Shown: one piece after another, positions 17,729 through 26,334 of the stretch
Layout: every line of letters begins with the position of its first letter
Position numbering within the stretch: position 1 is the stretch's first letter
Origin: Holophagales bacterium
GTDB lineage: Bacteria; Acidobacteriota; Thermoanaerobaculia; Multivoradales; Multivoraceae
Length of the DNA stretch: 55,472 nucleotides
Reading direction: 5' to 3'
Assembly: GCA_009837085.1 (NCBI GenBank)
Contig: VXUF01000029.1
Coordinates: 1-55,472, forward strand
Program-made: the position numbers and the translations under genes
The notes under the pieces: generated by a model
What the model was told of the DNA's origin: nothing
Databases searched by the model: none
What the model saw: only the letters and a program-made list of their open reading frames with translations

Positions 17729-18603
17729 GCTTCCGCCTTGCCCTGTCCCAGCCGCTCGAAGTAGTCGGCGAGGCCTGAGTTCCACTCCTCGACCCGCCGG
17801 TTGGTGAGGGACTCGAAGCGTGCCGTGTCGAGCACCGAGTAGGCCGGACGGACCGCGGGCCGGGGCAGGTCGGCGGTCGCGATCGGCTCGACCTCGGCGT
17901 GAAGGCCCAGGGCGCCGACGATGGCGACCGCGAAGCCGTGCCAGGAGGTGGCGGGTGCGTTGCAGTAGTGGACGATGCCCGCGGCGCCGGCCGCGCGGAG
18001 GTCGACGAGAGCGCGGGCGAGATAGGGCGCGTAGGTCGGGCAACCGACCTGGTCGGAGACGACGCGGAGCGGTTCTCCGCGGCCGAGGCGGGCGGCGATC
18101 GCGGAGACGAAGTTCCTGCCCTCCGGCCCGAACACCCAGCTCGTGCGGACCACCAGCCCGCCGGCATCGGCCACGGCCTGCTCGGCGCCGAGCTTCGAGC
18201 GTCCGTAGGCAGTGGCGGGCGCCGTCGCGTCCTCTTCGCGGTACGGACGCCGGCCGCGGCCATCGAAGACGTAGTCGGTCGAGACGTGGATCAGGCGGCA
18301 ATGGTCCGGCAAGGCGACCGCCAACCGGGCGGGCGCCCTGCCGTTGATCTCCAGGGCGGCCTCCGGTTCGCTCTCGCAGCCGTCGACATCGGTGTAGGCG
18401 GCGCAGTTGTAGACGGCGGCGGCGCCGAACCTCACTGCCAGCGCCGCGCTCGCCTCGGTGTCGGTGAGGTCCACGCGCCGGCGGTCGGCGGCGAGCACGT
18501 CGACACCGCGCCGGCGGAGTTCGTCGGCGACCTCCCGTCCGAGTTGACCCGCCGCGCCGAGCACGACCGCCCGTTCGCCGGCACCGGGGGCGTTGGCGGT
18601 CAC
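17725..18603 (-). CDS. rfbD: dTDP-4-dehydrorhamnose reductase
   Basis: RfbD reduces dTDP-4-keto-L-rhamnose to dTDP-L-rhamnose, the last step of dTDP-rhamnose synthesis. The 292-residue product has the NAD(P) loop GAAGQLGREV (17-26), NCAAYTDVDGCE, STDYVFDG (108-115) and the catalytic Tyr133-Lys137 in YGRSK, plus RTSWVFGPEGRNFV. The GTG start overlaps the lptD stop, and its stop overlaps the next gene. No rfbA, rfbB or rfbC is seen in the window. It links to the glycosyltransferase operon just upstream on the other strand, one member of which looks like a rhamnosyltransferase. Confidence 0.9.
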   Translation of the reverse strand: MTANAPGAGERAVVLGAAGQLGREVADELRRRGVDVLAADRRRVDLTDTEASAALAVRFGAAAVYNCAAYTDVDGCESEPEAALEINGRAPARLAVALPDHCRLIHVSTDYVFDGRGRRPYREEDATAPATAYGRSKLGAEQAVADAGGLVVRTSWVFGPEGRNFVSAIAARLGRGEPLRVVSDQVGCPTYAPYLARALVDLRAAGAAGIVHYCNAPATSWHGFAVAIVGALGLHAEVEPIATADLPRPAVRPAYSVLDTARFESLTNRRVEEWNSGLADYFERLGQGKAEA

Positions 18604-20939
18604 AGTGCTTCGCTCTGGCCGCCGGTGATGTCGAAGAAGGCGCCGACGCTCTTCAGCGTCACCAGCAGCCGGTACTGGGTGTCGCGGCGGAGCGCGGTGC
18701 GGAAGTCGGCGATCTCGAACTGGAGTTCGTAGCAGCAGGCCCTGAAGTCGACGACATGCCGCTGGATCTGCATGATCTTCTGCTCAATGTCGTAGCTCAC
18801 CATGCTGTTCACGCGCAGCTTGCCCGGGATCAGGTCGAGCCCGGCCGAGACCTGGGCGTGATGTCGGCGCGTTCGGTCGAGTTCCGGGTTGCGCCGGACC
18901 GCCCAGCGCAGGCCGACCGAGCTCGTCCGGCTGAGGCCGAGGCTTCCCGAGATGGCGGTCGAGGAGACCTGGGAGAACAGGGTGTCGTAGAGCGCGTCGA
19001 AGCGGACGCCGGTGCGGCGCGACGGATTGAAGCGCAGCAGGGCGCCGACCGGACCGTTCTGGCTGGTCAGCGACCGGTCGAGCGAGCGCTGGAGCGGCCG
19101 GTCCGCGTCGAGTGACACGTCGCGGAAGAACTGGACCGAGAGGATCTCGAACGCGCCGCCGGCGTTGGGGTCGGCCGGTTTGGCCAGGACCCGGTTGAAC
19201 AGGCTGACCCGGGCGACGTTGCGGCCGCGAAGGTTGTCGATCTCGTCGAAGAGCGGGATGCGGAGCCGGTCGTCGAAGTCTCGGAAGTAGCCGTAGGTGA
19301 TCCGCGGTTCGATGACGTGCTTGAGCCGGGAGAAGCGGCCGGCCTCCCCCAGCTCGAAGATGCGCGAGAAGCCGGGGCCGACGATCTCGGCGCGGGCGGT
19401 CGGGACTACGCGCAGCAGATCCTCACCCCGGAAGTCCGACTCGCTGACAGTCATCCTCCGTTCCTCGGCGGTCAGCAGGCTGTCGCCGTACCAGGTCAAC
19501 TGGCCGCCGGCGGTGAGCGAAAGGGACAGCCAGCTCGTGAGCGGCACCGGGATGCTGATCTCGGGCAGCAGGTTGGCGCGCGCATACTGGCCCTGGCGGC
19601 GCGCCGAGCGGTTGACGTCGAGGTAGTGCAGGGAGCTCCGTAGCTGCAGGTACAGGGGCGAGCGGCCGAGGCGGGTGGAGCGGAGCTTGTACTCGATTTC
19701 GGGGAGTTGGCGAAGCTGAACCTCACGATTGGCCGAGATGAACGTCTTGCGCTGGTCGAGCTGGACGTTGAGGGACTGGTTGCCCCAGTTGCGGCTGACG
19801 AAGGCGGTCGAGTAGAGCTGGCGCAGTGTGTTGCGGTCGACCCGGCGCTCAAAGTCGCGGAAGAACTCGAAGTCGGAAACGTCCTCGAAGCGGATGACAC
19901 CGCGGAAACCGCCAGGCAGATCCCGCGACTGGTGATTCCAGCGCATGCGCCAGCGGCGTTCGCCGCGCTCGGTATCGTCGATCAGGTAGCCGTCGAACTC
20001 GCCCGCCGTCCCCTCGCTGGGCCGGTAGCGGAACTCCGTGCCGAGGCCCCAGAAGGCTTCCGTGGAGAAGGCCTGGGTACTGCCGCTCGGCGCGCCGGCG
20101 TAGAGGTCCACGTTGAAGGTGGCGTCGTAGCTTCTGTTGATCGCCCAGTAGTAGGCGAGGCCAAGCGAGGGGCCGCGGCGCGTCGAGAAGCCGGGCTTCG
20201 GGGTCAGGAAGCCGCTCACCCTGGAGCTCTGGACCGGCCACAGCATGTAGGGCAGATAGACGAGCGGCACCTTCCTGGTGCGAAAAGAGACGCCGCGGGT
20301 CTTCGCGTAGCCGTTGGCATTCACGTCGACCCGCTTCGCGCGGAAGCTCCAGTCCGGCGCCCGGCCGTCGTCCCCGACTTCGCAGGCGGTGAACTGGGCG
20401 TCGAGAATCGTGAAACGGTCCTCGCTCAGCATGTGGACCGCCGCGCCGGTGAAGAAGTAGTCGGTGCCGACGTTCCCGTCCGCGTCGAAGATCGAGGCTG
20501 TTTCGGCCGCCACGTCGACCTCGAGTCGCGAGCCCCGCATCACTTCGTTGCCTCGCATCAGAACGACCGGCCCGTCGGCCTCGAACCGTTCGTTCGCGTG
20601 GTCGTACACGGCCCGGTCGCCGGAGACCTGGTAGTCACGGAGCCGGATCCAGAACCCGTTCGACAGCGTGTGTTTCTCCTCGAACGTGCCTTCCATGACG
20701 CCGGCCCAGCCTTCCACTTCTCCAGGGCCGGACTCGTCTTCGATCCCAAACCTGAAGGTGTTGGCGTCGGGTGGCGCTGGCGGTCCCGTATCGGCGGGTT
20801 CCTCGACCGCTGCCGGAGCGTCTTCCGGGGTCGCCTGGGCGGGTTCGGGCTCCTGGGCCGCGGCGGAGGCCGTCACGGTCAGCGCCAGCAACAGGGCGGC
20901 GACCGGCTGGTCAGCGCTGGACATCTCGGTATGACCCAC
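18600..20939 (-). CDS. lptD: LPS-assembly outer membrane protein LptD
   Basis: LptD is the outer-membrane beta barrel that, with LptE, inserts lipopolysaccharide in the outer leaflet. The 779-residue product has a signal peptide (LLLALTVTASAAAQ) and an acidic Pro/Ala linker. It then has an OstA-like beta-jellyroll (about residues 85-215, with DYQVSGDRAVYDHANERFEA) and the barrel, whose first strands carry LVYLPYMLWPVQSSRVSGFLTP, typical of LptD. The final part ends in alternating hydrophobic strands. A GTG at 20939 or an ATG at 20924 could start it; the ATG places the signal sequence nearer the N-terminus. It shows the cell makes lipopolysaccharide and is translationally coupled to rfbD. Confidence 0.88.
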   Translation of the reverse strand: MGHTEMSSADQPVAALLLALTVTASAAAQEPEPAQATPEDAPAAVEEPADTGPPAPPDANTFRFGIEDESGPGEVEGWAGVMEGTFEEKHTLSNGFWIRLRDYQVSGDRAVYDHANERFEADGPVVLMRGNEVMRGSRLEVDVAAETASIFDADGNVGTDYFFTGAAVHMLSEDRFTILDAQFTACEVGDDGRAPDWSFRAKRVDVNANGYAKTRGVSFRTRKVPLVYLPYMLWPVQSSRVSGFLTPKPGFSTRRGPSLGLAYYWAINRSYDATFNVDLYAGAPSGSTQAFSTEAFWGLGTEFRYRPSEGTAGEFDGYLIDDTERGERRWRMRWNHQSRDLPGGFRGVIRFEDVSDFEFFRDFERRVDRNTLRQLYSTAFVSRNWGNQSLNVQLDQRKTFISANREVQLRQLPEIEYKLRSTRLGRSPLYLQLRSSLHYLDVNRSARRQGQYARANLLPEISIPVPLTSWLSLSLTAGGQLTWYGDSLLTAEERRMTVSESDFRGEDLLRVVPTARAEIVGPGFSRIFELGEAGRFSRLKHVIEPRITYGYFRDFDDRLRIPLFDEIDNLRGRNVARVSLFNRVLAKPADPNAGGAFEILSVQFFRDVSLDADRPLQRSLDRSLTSQNGPVGALLRFNPSRRTGVRFDALYDTLFSQVSSTAISGSLGLSRTSSVGLRWAVRRNPELDRTRRHHAQVSAGLDLIPGKLRVNSMVSYDIEQKIMQIQRHVVDFRACCYELQFEIADFRTALRRDTQYRLLVTLKSVGAFFDITGGQSEAL

Positions 20940-20954
20940 CGTCAGGATCGTGAT

Positions 20955-20969
20955 GACGGCTCAGCCGTC
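20955..20969. promoter_or_regulatory. 15-base palindrome in the lptD leader
   Basis: GACGGCT and AGCCGTC form a perfect 7-bp inverted repeat around a single central base. It lies downstream of the predicted lptD promoter and about 15 bases before the GTG at 20939, so it could be an operator or a leader structure near the start. Confidence 0.35.
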
Positions 20970-20993
20970 CGGGACGCCCTGTGCATGGTGGTC

Positions 20994-20999
20994 ATGCTA
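20994..20999 (-). promoter_or_regulatory. Extended -10 (TGC-TAGCAT) for the lptD operon
   Basis: On the minus strand TAGCAT is preceded by TGC, giving an extended -10 pattern about 55 bases before the lptD start. A near-perfect palindrome GACGGCT-C-AGCCGTC (20955-20969 on the plus strand) lies between this element and the start codon, in the predicted leader. Inference from motif and position only. Confidence 0.4.
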
Positions 21000-21039
21000 G
21001 CAATTGCCCGGCCAACTCGAGGCGCCTGGTCCCGCTCGG

Positions 21040-21068
21040 TTGACAGTCCCGCTGGCCCGTTTCAGAGT
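21040..21068 (+). promoter_or_regulatory. Promoter for ruvX-mltG (TTGACA, 17 bp, CAGAGT)
   Basis: A perfect -35 TTGACA (21040-21045) is followed after 17 bases by CAGAGT (21063-21068), a weak -10. The ruvX GTG (21078) begins nine bases after the -10, so the transcript would be leaderless or carry a leader of only a few bases. Confidence 0.5.
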
Positions 21069-21077
21069 GATCGCACT

Positions 21078-21491
21078 GTGCGTTTTCTCGGCATCGATCT
21101 CGGCGAGAAACGCGTCGGGGTGGCGACGGGGGACTCACAGGTCGGCGTCGCGGTGCCGCACTCGACGATCCGGCGCACCGGGGACCGGCAGGTGATCGCC
21201 GAACTCAGGGCGCTGGCGGCCGATTCCGGGGCCCAGGTCCTGGTGGTCGGCGAGCCGCGGCGGCTGGACGGCTCGGTGGGGCCGGCGGCCGAGCGCGCTC
21301 GCGCCTTCGCTCAGAAGCTGGGCCAGGCCTGCGATCTGCCGGTGCGAACCGTGAACGAGTCCCTGACCTCGGTGGAGGCGAAGCGCCGGCTGCGGGAGGC
21401 GGGTGTCGATCCGCGGCGGCACCCGGAACGGGTCGACGCGGTGGCGGCGCAGATCCTCCTCGAGGAGGAGCTCGGCCGGGAGACGGTGTGA
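21078..21491 (+). CDS. ruvX: YqgF/RuvX family pre-16S rRNA nuclease
   Basis: A 137-residue RNase H-fold protein, the usual family length. It starts VRFLGIDLGEKRVGVATGD with the first catalytic aspartate in GIDLG, contains VGEPRRLDGSVGP and NESLTSVEAKR with the second acidic position, and ends DAVAAQILLEEEL with the last aspartate. YqgF proteins mature the 5' end of 16S rRNA; older annotations call them Holliday junction resolvases. The GTG at 21078 is chosen because homology starts there and the longer upstream frame is antisense to lptD. Its stop overlaps the mltG start (GTGA). Confidence 0.9.
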   Translation: MRFLGIDLGEKRVGVATGDSQVGVAVPHSTIRRTGDRQVIAELRALAADSGAQVLVVGEPRRLDGSVGPAAERARAFAQKLGQACDLPVRTVNESLTSVEAKRRLREAGVDPRRHPERVDAVAAQILLEEELGRETV

Positions 21492-22552
21492 AGCGGAGGA
21501 CGCCGCCGCGACGTCGCCGCAGGCGGCGTCTGCTCTTGTGGCTCGCGGTCGGCGCCATTGCGGCGCTGGCGGCCCTTGCCGCCGCCGCGGCCGGTCTTGT
21601 CGCCTGGGCGGAACGGGAACTCGAACGGCCGCGGGGAACCGGGACCGTCGAACTCGCGATTGAACGGGGCGCGCCGATAACCGCGATCCTCGACCAGTTG
21701 GCCGCGGCGAACGTCGTGGGCGATCCCCTGCTGGCCCGGCTCCACCTCGACTACCGGCGTTCCGGCGAGACGTTGCAGGCCGGCGAGTACCGCTTCGAGC
21801 AACCGATGAGCCCGGTAGCGGCGCTCGACCGGGTGATCCGCGGCGAGGTGGTGACCTACGCGGTGACGGTGATCGAAGGCCTGACCCTGCGGGAAACGGC
21901 GGAGAGCCTTGCCGGCGCCGGCTTCGGCGAGTTGGACGCGTTCCTTGAGGCGATGTCCTCGCCGGGGCTCATCACAGACCTGGACCCCGCGGCCGAGTCC
22001 CTGGAGGGCTACCTCTTCCCGGACACCTACGCCTTCCCGCGAGGTACCGGCGAAGGTGAGATCGTGGAGGCGATGGTGAGCAACTTCCGGCGCCGCGTCG
22101 AGGGTCACCTGGACACCGCGGCCGGCCATGGTCTCGATCTGCGGGGTCTCGTGACGCTCGCGAGCATCGTCGAGAAGGAAGCGGGCGCGATAGAGGAGCG
22201 TCCGCTGGTTTCGGCCGTCTTCCACAACCGGCTGGAGCGCGGCATCGGCCTCTACGCCGATCCGACGATCATCTACGCGCTGAAGCTGGCCGGCACCTGG
22301 GACGGCAACCTGCGCCGCCGCGATCTCGAACTCGACTCGCCCTACAACACCTACGTCCACCCCGGCCTGCCGCCGGGCCCGATCTGTTCGCCGGGCGAGC
22401 ACAGCCTACGCGCCGCGGCGGCGCCCGCCGACGCGCCATACCTCTACTTCGTCAGCCGGAACGACGGCACTCACGTCTTCGCGGAGACCCTCGCCGAGCA
22501 CAACCGGAACGTCGCCCGCTGGCAGGTCCGGTACTGGCGGGAACGCCGGTAG
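21488..22552 (+). CDS. mltG: Endolytic transglycosylase MltG
   Basis: MltG cleaves nascent glycan strands near the membrane and sets chain length. The 354-residue product has an Arg-rich cytoplasmic tail, a single membrane helix (about residues 15-40), a LysM-like region (TVELAIERGAPITAIL), the YceG signature LEGYLFPDTY, the catalytic glutamate in IVEKEAG (about residue 230), and ADPTIIYAL and SPYNTYVHPGLPPGPI near the end. The coding start holds a 9-bp inverted repeat (21499-21507 with 21522-21530). It is translationally coupled to ruvX. Confidence 0.93.
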   Translation: MKRRTPPRRRRRRRLLLWLAVGAIAALAALAAAAAGLVAWAERELERPRGTGTVELAIERGAPITAILDQLAAANVVGDPLLARLHLDYRRSGETLQAGEYRFEQPMSPVAALDRVIRGEVVTYAVTVIEGLTLRETAESLAGAGFGELDAFLEAMSSPGLITDLDPAAESLEGYLFPDTYAFPRGTGEGEIVEAMVSNFRRRVEGHLDTAAGHGLDLRGLVTLASIVEKEAGAIEERPLVSAVFHNRLERGIGLYADPTIIYALKLAGTWDGNLRRRDLELDSPYNTYVHPGLPPGPICSPGEHSLRAAAAPADAPYLYFVSRNDGTHVFAETLAEHNRNVARWQVRYWRERR

Positions 22553-22593
22553 GCGGGTCCCTGAACCGGCACGAATCGTGCGTCTGACCGGGC

Positions 22594-22599
22594 TAAGCT
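22594..22599 (+). promoter_or_regulatory. -10-like hexamer TAAGCT for the DUF420-VWFA operon
   Basis: TAAGCT ends nine bases before the ATG at 22609, the same spacing seen for argS and ruvX. No Shine-Dalgarno sequence is evident in the gap. No clear -35 is present. Confidence 0.35.
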
Positions 22600-22608
22600 C
22601 CATGCCCG

Positions 22609-23019
22609 ATGCACCTGCCCACTCTCAACGCGATCCTGAACGCCACGGCGGCGACGCTGCTGGTGATCGGCTACGTGCTGATCCGCCGCGGCAACCGGGA
22701 GCGGCACAAGCAGGTCATGCTGTCGGCGTTGGGGTGCTCGGCGGCGTTCCTGATCTCCTATCTCTACTACCACTACCAGGTCGGCTCGGTTCACTTCGAG
22801 GGCGAGGGGACCGTGCGGACGGTCTATCTCGGCATCCTCCTGACCCATACGGTGCTGGCGGCCGCGGTGCCGCCGCTGGCGATCATCACGGTCGTTCTGG
22901 GTCTTCGGGGCCGGTACGAGCGGCACCGGAAGATCGCCCGCGTCACGCTCCCGATCTGGCTCTACGTGTCGGTGACCGGGGTCGTCGTGTACTGGATGCT
23001 CTACCGCATGTCGTGGTGA
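22609..23019 (+). CDS. DUF420 family membrane protein
   Basis: A 136-residue protein with four predicted membrane helices (about residues 8-25, 38-55, 75-100 and 112-130). It has the DUF420 pattern: NAILNATAATLLVIGYVLIRRG, then RHKQVMLSA, a helix ending in YHYQVGS, and RHRKIARVTLPIWLYVSVTGV. DUF420 proteins are often linked to haem-copper oxidase assembly, but no oxidase gene is near, so the role here is open. The GTG of the next gene overlaps its stop. Confidence 0.82.
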   Translation: MHLPTLNAILNATAATLLVIGYVLIRRGNRERHKQVMLSALGCSAAFLISYLYYHYQVGSVHFEGEGTVRTVYLGILLTHTVLAAAVPPLAIITVVLGLRGRYERHRKIARVTLPIWLYVSVTGVVVYWMLYRMSW

Positions 23020-25547
23020 CGTTCGCGGCAAACCGTGTGCGCGCCGTTGGCGTGCTGCTCCTGGCGGCCTTCCTGCTGGCGGCCCTTGCCGTCGCCCAGG
23101 AACCCGAGTGGCGGCTCACCGAGTGGACTGCCGACGAGCGGGAGTTCTTTCTCGACGGGCCCCAGTTTCTGCTCGCGCCGGCGGAACTGGAGCGGGTGCG
23201 GAACCTGGATCCGCTTTCCCGACTGGAGTACATCGACACCTTCCTGGACCGCGGCACGGTAGCCGAGGCGGTCGAGCATCGGCGGCAGCGGGTGCGCATG
23301 GCCGGTTTGCCGTTCTTCGACGTCCGTGCCCGGTTGCTCTTCCTGCACGGCGAGCCGGACGCGATCGACCCGGTCGACTGCGATCAGACGTTCCGGCCAC
23401 TTCAGCTCTGGCGCTACGGACCGGAGGAGGGCGAGCACACGAACCTGGTCCTCTACCAGCCGAAGCCGAACGAGGTCTTCCGGCTGTGGTTGCCTGAGGA
23501 TACGAAGCGCGCCCTCTACATGCCGGAGATGGAGTACTTTCTCGAACAGTACGAGGAACTCCGGGGCCTGTTGCGGGCCCGCCGCTTCGACCTGCAGGTC
23601 TGCGACGAGGCCCGCCGGGTCGACGAGATCACCGGTATCCGCGGCCTGTTCGGCTTCCGCCGCGACCGCCGGACCGACGAGGACTTCCTGGCCTGGCTGG
23701 CGCCGCCCGCGGATGTCGAAGCGTGGGCGGAGAAGGCCGCCGCGGACGTGGTGTCCGGACCGGCGCCGCTGGAACTGGAGGATCCGATCCTCACCTTCCC
23801 GGAACAGCGCGGGCAGCGGATCCTGGCGCGGATTCTCCTGTCGCTACCTCCGGGCGCTCCGGTCGAGCCCTTCGTCGACGATGCCGGCAGGCAGCAGACG
23901 CGGATCAACGTGGAGGGCATGGTCGAGTTGCCGGGTCGCGTCTTCGACACCTTCAAGATGCGGTTCGTCACCGGCGCGCCGGACCCGGATCGCTCGATGG
24001 CGCTGCCGATCGAACGCGCCTTCCGGCCGGGTTCCGTCGTCCTGCTCCGGCTCTTCGTTCGCGACGAGGTCGGTGGCAGGGCCGCGTTCGCGTCGGTGCC
24101 GCTCGAAGTGCCGCTGAGGCCGGAGGCGGTTCCCGTCGAACCGGAAGATCAGCTGCGGCTGGTCATGGCGTCCGAGGATCTGCCGGAAACCGTGCTTGAC
24201 GCGCGGAACGCGATCATGCTGGTGCCGCCCGAGAGCGAGGTCGTGATCGGTCTCTGGCGTGCCGACACGCTGATCACCGGCGACAACATCGTCGCCGTCC
24301 GGTTCCTGGTCGACGACACGGTGCAGGTGACCCGCCGCCGGCCGCCGTTCACCGCGGAAGTCCGGCTGGCGAAGTACCCGGAGGAACAGGTGGTACGCGT
24401 CGAGGGTCTGAACGCGGAGCGCGAGGTCGTCGACGCCGACGAGATCGTGCTGAACCAGCAGCGGGGCGAGCTTCGGGTCACGATCAACGAGCCACGTCGC
24501 GGCGCCCGCGTCTCGGGCACGGTGGAGGCCGTGGCCACGGTCGTCGTGCCGGAGGAACGCGTCGTCCGGGAAGTCGAGTTCAGCGTCGACGGGAAGGTCC
24601 AGACGGTGCTACGCCGGCCGCCCTGGCGGGCCGAAGTCGAGGTGCCGGCCGGCATGGGCGAGCAGGACCTGGTCTACCTGACGATCGCGGCCACGCTCGA
24701 CGACGGAAGCCGGGCCGAGGATGTCCGCTTCCTGAACGCGCCGGCCTTCACCGAGACGCTCGAGGTCGATCTCGTGGAGCTCTACACGACGGTCGTGGAC
24801 GGCCAGAACCGGCCGGTGACGAGCCTGGTGGAGAGCGACTTCTCCGTCTTCGAGGACGGACGGCGCCAGGAACTGGCGAAGTTCGAACTGGTCGAGGACC
24901 TGCCGCTGACCCTGGGGGTGGTGATCGACACGTCGGGCTCGATGGAGACCTCTCTGGGCGAGGCGCGCCGGACCGCGTCGCAGTTCCTGACGAACATGAT
25001 CACGCCGCGCGACCGGTCCTTCGCCGTGGCCTTCGCAACGCAGCCCGAGTTGTTGATCGGGCGGACCTCGGACGTCAGCGCGGTGGCCTCGGTGATCGAG
25101 AGGTTGCGGGCCGTGGGCGCCACGGCGTTGCACGACGCGTTGATCACCAGTCTCTACTACTTCCGGGGTGTTCGGGGCCGGCGCGCTCTGGTGCTGCTCT
25201 CCGACGGCGAGGACACGTCCAGCAGCGTCGACTACCGGGACGCCGAGGAGTACGCGCGGCGCTCGGGCGTCGCGATCTACACGATCGGACTCGGAGTCGG
25301 CCGGACCCAGATGATCCTGCGGAACAAGCTGAGCGATCTGGCCAAGGTCACCGGCGGGCGCTCCTTCTTCATTTCCAAGGCCGAGGAACTGGCGCCCGTG
25401 TACGGCGACATCGAGCGCGAACTGCGCTCCCAGTACCTGCTGGCCTACACCTCCGACCGCGGCGGCGAAGGCGAGGAGTACCGCGAGGTCGAGGTCCGGG
25501 TCAAGGGACGCTACAAGGCGCGCACGATCAGCGGCTACTACCCGTGA
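23016..25547 (+). CDS. Secreted GWxTD-like/VWFA-domain protein (acidobacterial type)
   Basis: An 843-residue exported protein. The signal peptide is VGVLLLAAFLLAALAVAQ (about residues 11-28). A GWxTD-like region follows (residues 30-150, with FLHGEPDAIDPVDCDQTF and RPLQLWRYGPEE), then beta-rich segments. A C-terminal von Willebrand factor A domain (about 582-800) carries an intact MIDAS: VIDTSGSME near 637, the threonine in GATALHDAL, and LLSDGED. This combination of domains is characteristic of Acidobacteriota. The GTG at 23016 overlaps the DUF420 stop. The function is unknown; MIDAS domains bind protein ligands through a metal ion, so surface adhesion or complex assembly is plausible. Confidence 0.85.
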   Translation: MTFAANRVRAVGVLLLAAFLLAALAVAQEPEWRLTEWTADEREFFLDGPQFLLAPAELERVRNLDPLSRLEYIDTFLDRGTVAEAVEHRRQRVRMAGLPFFDVRARLLFLHGEPDAIDPVDCDQTFRPLQLWRYGPEEGEHTNLVLYQPKPNEVFRLWLPEDTKRALYMPEMEYFLEQYEELRGLLRARRFDLQVCDEARRVDEITGIRGLFGFRRDRRTDEDFLAWLAPPADVEAWAEKAAADVVSGPAPLELEDPILTFPEQRGQRILARILLSLPPGAPVEPFVDDAGRQQTRINVEGMVELPGRVFDTFKMRFVTGAPDPDRSMALPIERAFRPGSVVLLRLFVRDEVGGRAAFASVPLEVPLRPEAVPVEPEDQLRLVMASEDLPETVLDARNAIMLVPPESEVVIGLWRADTLITGDNIVAVRFLVDDTVQVTRRRPPFTAEVRLAKYPEEQVVRVEGLNAEREVVDADEIVLNQQRGELRVTINEPRRGARVSGTVEAVATVVVPEERVVREVEFSVDGKVQTVLRRPPWRAEVEVPAGMGEQDLVYLTIAATLDDGSRAEDVRFLNAPAFTETLEVDLVELYTTVVDGQNRPVTSLVESDFSVFEDGRRQELAKFELVEDLPLTLGVVIDTSGSMETSLGEARRTASQFLTNMITPRDRSFAVAFATQPELLIGRTSDVSAVASVIERLRAVGATALHDALITSLYYFRGVRGRRALVLLSDGEDTSSSVDYRDAEEYARRSGVAIYTIGLGVGRTQMILRNKLSDLAKVTGGRSFFISKAEELAPVYGDIERELRSQYLLAYTSDRGGEGEEYREVEVRVKGRYKARTISGYYP

Positions 25548-26233
25548 CCGCCCGCGCCGGCTGCTTGTGGGCAAGACACCTGGCGCTGGTGTTCGCCGTG
25601 TTCGTGCCGGTCCTTGCCCAGGAAGCTCTCGCCCAGGAGAAAGCGGGCGTCCGGACGGTCTCGTTCGAGCGGCTGAACCGGGTCTACGAGCAGTTGATCG
25701 ACGACCTTTCCCTCATCGAGATCGGTCCGGCCGAGGTGGCCCTGCGCTCTCCCGCCCACTCGCTGACCGTCAGCCGCCATGTGGCGACGCTTACGGCCGG
25801 CGACGACGGCGTCTTCGAGGCCGAACTCGAGCTGGAGGTCTCCGGTTCGGGCCAGATCGCCGCCGACGTGGTGATCGGCAGCCTGGAGAGCCAGTTGACC
25901 CAGGAGCTGGTCGTGCCCGCCCAGACTCTCCGCCTGGAGGGCGAGATCGCCATCCGGCGCGACGAGGAGGGCTACTGGATCCGCACGGAGCGCATGCCGC
26001 CGACGACCCAGGTGCGGATCGAGAGCGAGCTCGGCACCCAGCTCTTCACGGTCTGCCGGCAGATGGCGCTTGTCCTGGTCAGCCTGGACTGCGAAGCGAT
26101 CGAGCGCGCCGTCACGCTGATCAGCGTCCCTCTTCCGGAGGCGGGCGGCGAGTACCTGATCGCCCTGGAGGACACGACGCCGGAAGAAAGACGGGATTTC
26201 GACCGGTTTCTGGGCCAGAGCCGGAAGCCCTGA
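25544..26233 (+). CDS. Secreted hypothetical protein coupled to the VWFA gene
   Basis: A 229-residue protein not assigned to a known family. A signal peptide is clear (HLALVFAVFVPVLAQ, with processing likely near QEALAQ), followed by a region of alternating hydrophobic and polar residues that predicts mostly beta strands. One pair of cysteines (in FTVCRQ and SLDCEA) could form a disulphide. The GTG start overlaps the stop of the VWFA gene, which suggests a stoichiometric partner working in the same compartment. A 9-bp hairpin follows 10 bases after its stop. Confidence 0.65.
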   Translation: MTARAGCLWARHLALVFAVFVPVLAQEALAQEKAGVRTVSFERLNRVYEQLIDDLSLIEIGPAEVALRSPAHSLTVSRHVATLTAGDDGVFEAELELEVSGSGQIAADVVIGSLESQLTQELVVPAQTLRLEGEIAIRRDEEGYWIRTERMPPTTQVRIESELGTQLFTVCRQMALVLVSLDCEAIERAVTLISVPLPEAGGEYLIALEDTTPEERRDFDRFLGQSRKP

Positions 26234-26242
26234 ACCACGGGC

Positions 26243-26269
26243 CGCCGGGGGGCGCGCGAACCCCCGGCG
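26243..26269 (+). terminator. Hairpin after the VWFA operon
   Basis: A perfect 9-bp stem CGCCGGGGG (26243-26251) and CCCCCGGCG (26261-26269) encloses a nine-base loop just after the hypothetical gene. There is no T-run, so it may act as a weak or Rho-assisted terminator. A -10-like TAGGAT (26285-26290) follows for the next gene. Confidence 0.55.
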
Positions 26270-26334
26270 ACGCCCGCGATCCGGTAGGATTCGCGCCCGC
26301 TCGGCCGCTACGGCCGACCAGGAGTCGAATACCC

